NCBI GenBank assembly: GCA_947177925.1
Contig: CAMWWJ010000180.1
Location: forward strand, 1 to 6,989
Reading direction: 5' to 3'
Source: an uncultured Lachnospiraceae bacterium
GTDB taxonomy: Bacteria > Bacillota > Clostridia > Lachnospirales > Lachnospiraceae
Length of the DNA: 6,989 bases
Shown one piece after another: positions 6,273 to 6,989 of this stretch. Below the pieces are notes generated by a model. It was given only the letters and a program-made list of their open reading frames with translations, made no database searches and had not been told where the DNA came from. The position numbers and the translations under genes were made by a program. Each line of letters opens with the position of its first letter. Position 1 is the first letter of the stretch.

Positions 6273-6989
6273 ACTTCATAAATTCCTTATATTCTGCCAA
6301 TACCTCCTCGGAAGGACCGATTTTCTTTATCTTTCCTTCGTGCATCCATATAACTGTGCTGCACAGTTCCTTCAGGGTCGGAATGCTGTGGGAAACAATC
6401 ATAACCGTCCTGTCACTGTTGGAAATCAGCTCTTTCATTTTATTAAAGCTTTTCTTTTTAAACTTCTCATCGCCTACGCTCAAAACCTCGTCAATGAGCA
6501 TTATATCCGTTTCAAGCACTGCCGTTATGGAAAAGGCAAGCTTAGAGTACATACCACTGGAATAGGTACGCACAGGCATATCGATGAACTTTCCGATTTC
6601 CGCAAAGTCGATGATCGTCTGCATCTGGTCTTTTACTTCCTGCTCCGTATAGCCTAAAAGCATGCCGGAAAGCATAATATTTTCCCTTCCGGTAAGCTGT
6701 TTATTAAAGCCTACGCCAATGGACAGCAGGGATACCTTGTTTCCGTGAAGGTCAATCTTCCCCTCATCCGCACTGAAAATTCCGGCAATGGCACGGAGCA
6801 TGGTGGACTTTCCGCTTCCGTTCTTTCCAATGATTCCCATGATCTCTCCCTTTGGAACCTGAAAAGATACACCTCTTACCGCCTCAAACTCATCTGCCTC
6901 AGCCTTCTTTAATCTAAGAAGATTTTTCTTGATCGAGTAAGCCTTTAAGCTTTTATACCGAATATATAAATCCTCTACTGTAATTGCAT
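6271..6989 (-). CDS. Polysaccharide/teichoic-acid ABC exporter ATP-binding protein (TagH/Wzt-like), 5' end cut by the window
   Basis: The reading frame runs off the right edge with 238 complete codons visible. The first visible residues, AITVEDLYIRYKS, are typical of the very start of this family, so only a few residues are missing. The internal ATG at 6840 is not a plausible start because it lies directly before the Walker A loop. Counting from the edge: Walker A GKNGSGKST (54-62), the LTGREN segment (98-103) characteristic of TagH/Wzt/KpsT-type ATPases, the ABC signature inside YSSGMYSKLAFS (142-153), Walker B DIMLIDE (161-167) and the switch histidine in VSHS (H200). It ends soon after the nucleotide-binding domain and lacks the carbohydrate-binding C-terminal domain of long Wzt proteins. 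The enzyme would power export of an undecaprenyl-linked glycan or teichoic acid together with a two-component permease, presumably encoded just beyond the window edge. It is the first visible gene of the - strand cluster. Confident in family, not in cargo. Confidence 0.93.
   Translation of the reverse strand, partial: AITVEDLYIRYKSLKAYSIKKNLLRLKKAEADEFEAVRGVSFQVPKGEIMGIIGKNGSGKSTMLRAIAGIFSADEGKIDLHGNKVSLLSIGVGFNKQLTGRENIMLSGMLLGYTEQEVKDQMQTIIDFAEIGKFIDMPVRTYSSGMYSKLAFSITAVLETDIMLIDEVLSVGDEKFKKKSFNKMKELISNSDRTVMIVSHSIPTLKELCSTVIWMHEGKIKKIGPSEEVLAEYKEFMK

Noticed and set aside
6131..6565. 144-codon + strand open frame across the cytidylyltransferase/ABC ATPase junction
   Set aside because: It runs antisense across two clearly functional genes and their ribosome site, with no family motif.
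6271..6840. ABC ATPase as a complete 189-residue gene starting at the ATG at 6840
   Set aside because: That start would remove the first strands of the nucleotide-binding domain just before Walker A. The frame stays open to 6989 with family-typical sequence, so the gene is cut by the window edge instead.

Overview
The window holds six protein-coding genes in two converging transcription units, all concerned with making, modifying or exporting a cell-surface polysaccharide. It looks like a low-to-mid GC Bacillota genome, most likely a clostridial one of Lachnospiraceae type. The reasons are strong AGGAGG-like ribosome binding sites at every start, the codon use, a teichoic-acid-type ABC exporter ATPase, and the lack of anything specific to Gram-negatives. 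This placement is inferred from style and gene content only; no marker gene is present.

Left unit, + strand (about 80-3368). A 779-residue protein joins a polysaccharide pyruvyl transferase domain to a flavin/iron-sulfur reductase domain of the F420-hydrogenase beta-subunit (FrhB) family. Sixteen bases later comes an eight-helix membrane protein of the AglD/MprF-N (UPF0104, LPG_synthase_TM) family. Its stop codon lies inside a perfect 18-bp hairpin (3341-3381) flanked by A and T runs, which should terminate transcription from both sides.

Right unit, - strand (read from 6989 down to 3388). In transcription order it contains: the ATPase of a polysaccharide/teichoic-acid ABC exporter, cut by the window edge; an IspD/TarI-type cytidylyltransferase; an extended-SDR NAD(P)-dependent nucleotide-sugar-type enzyme; and a DPM1/GtrB-like family 2 glycosyltransferase with two C-terminal membrane helices. 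The first three are tightly packed (gaps of 11 and 19 bases). The glycosyltransferase follows a 60-base gap that carries a good sigma-A-type promoter with an extended -10, so it can probably be transcribed on its own as well as by read-through.

Taken together (inference): the cytidylyltransferase and SDR make or modify a CDP-activated precursor; the glycosyltransferase loads a sugar on a polyprenyl phosphate; the AglD-like membrane protein may help move lipid-linked material; the ABC ATPase powers export of the finished chain; and the fusion protein adds a pyruvate-derived group that its own redox domain might reduce. The fusion is the most unusual item here. There is no RNA gene, mobile element, CRISPR array or long non-coding stretch; the longest gap without a gene is the 79 bases at the left edge.
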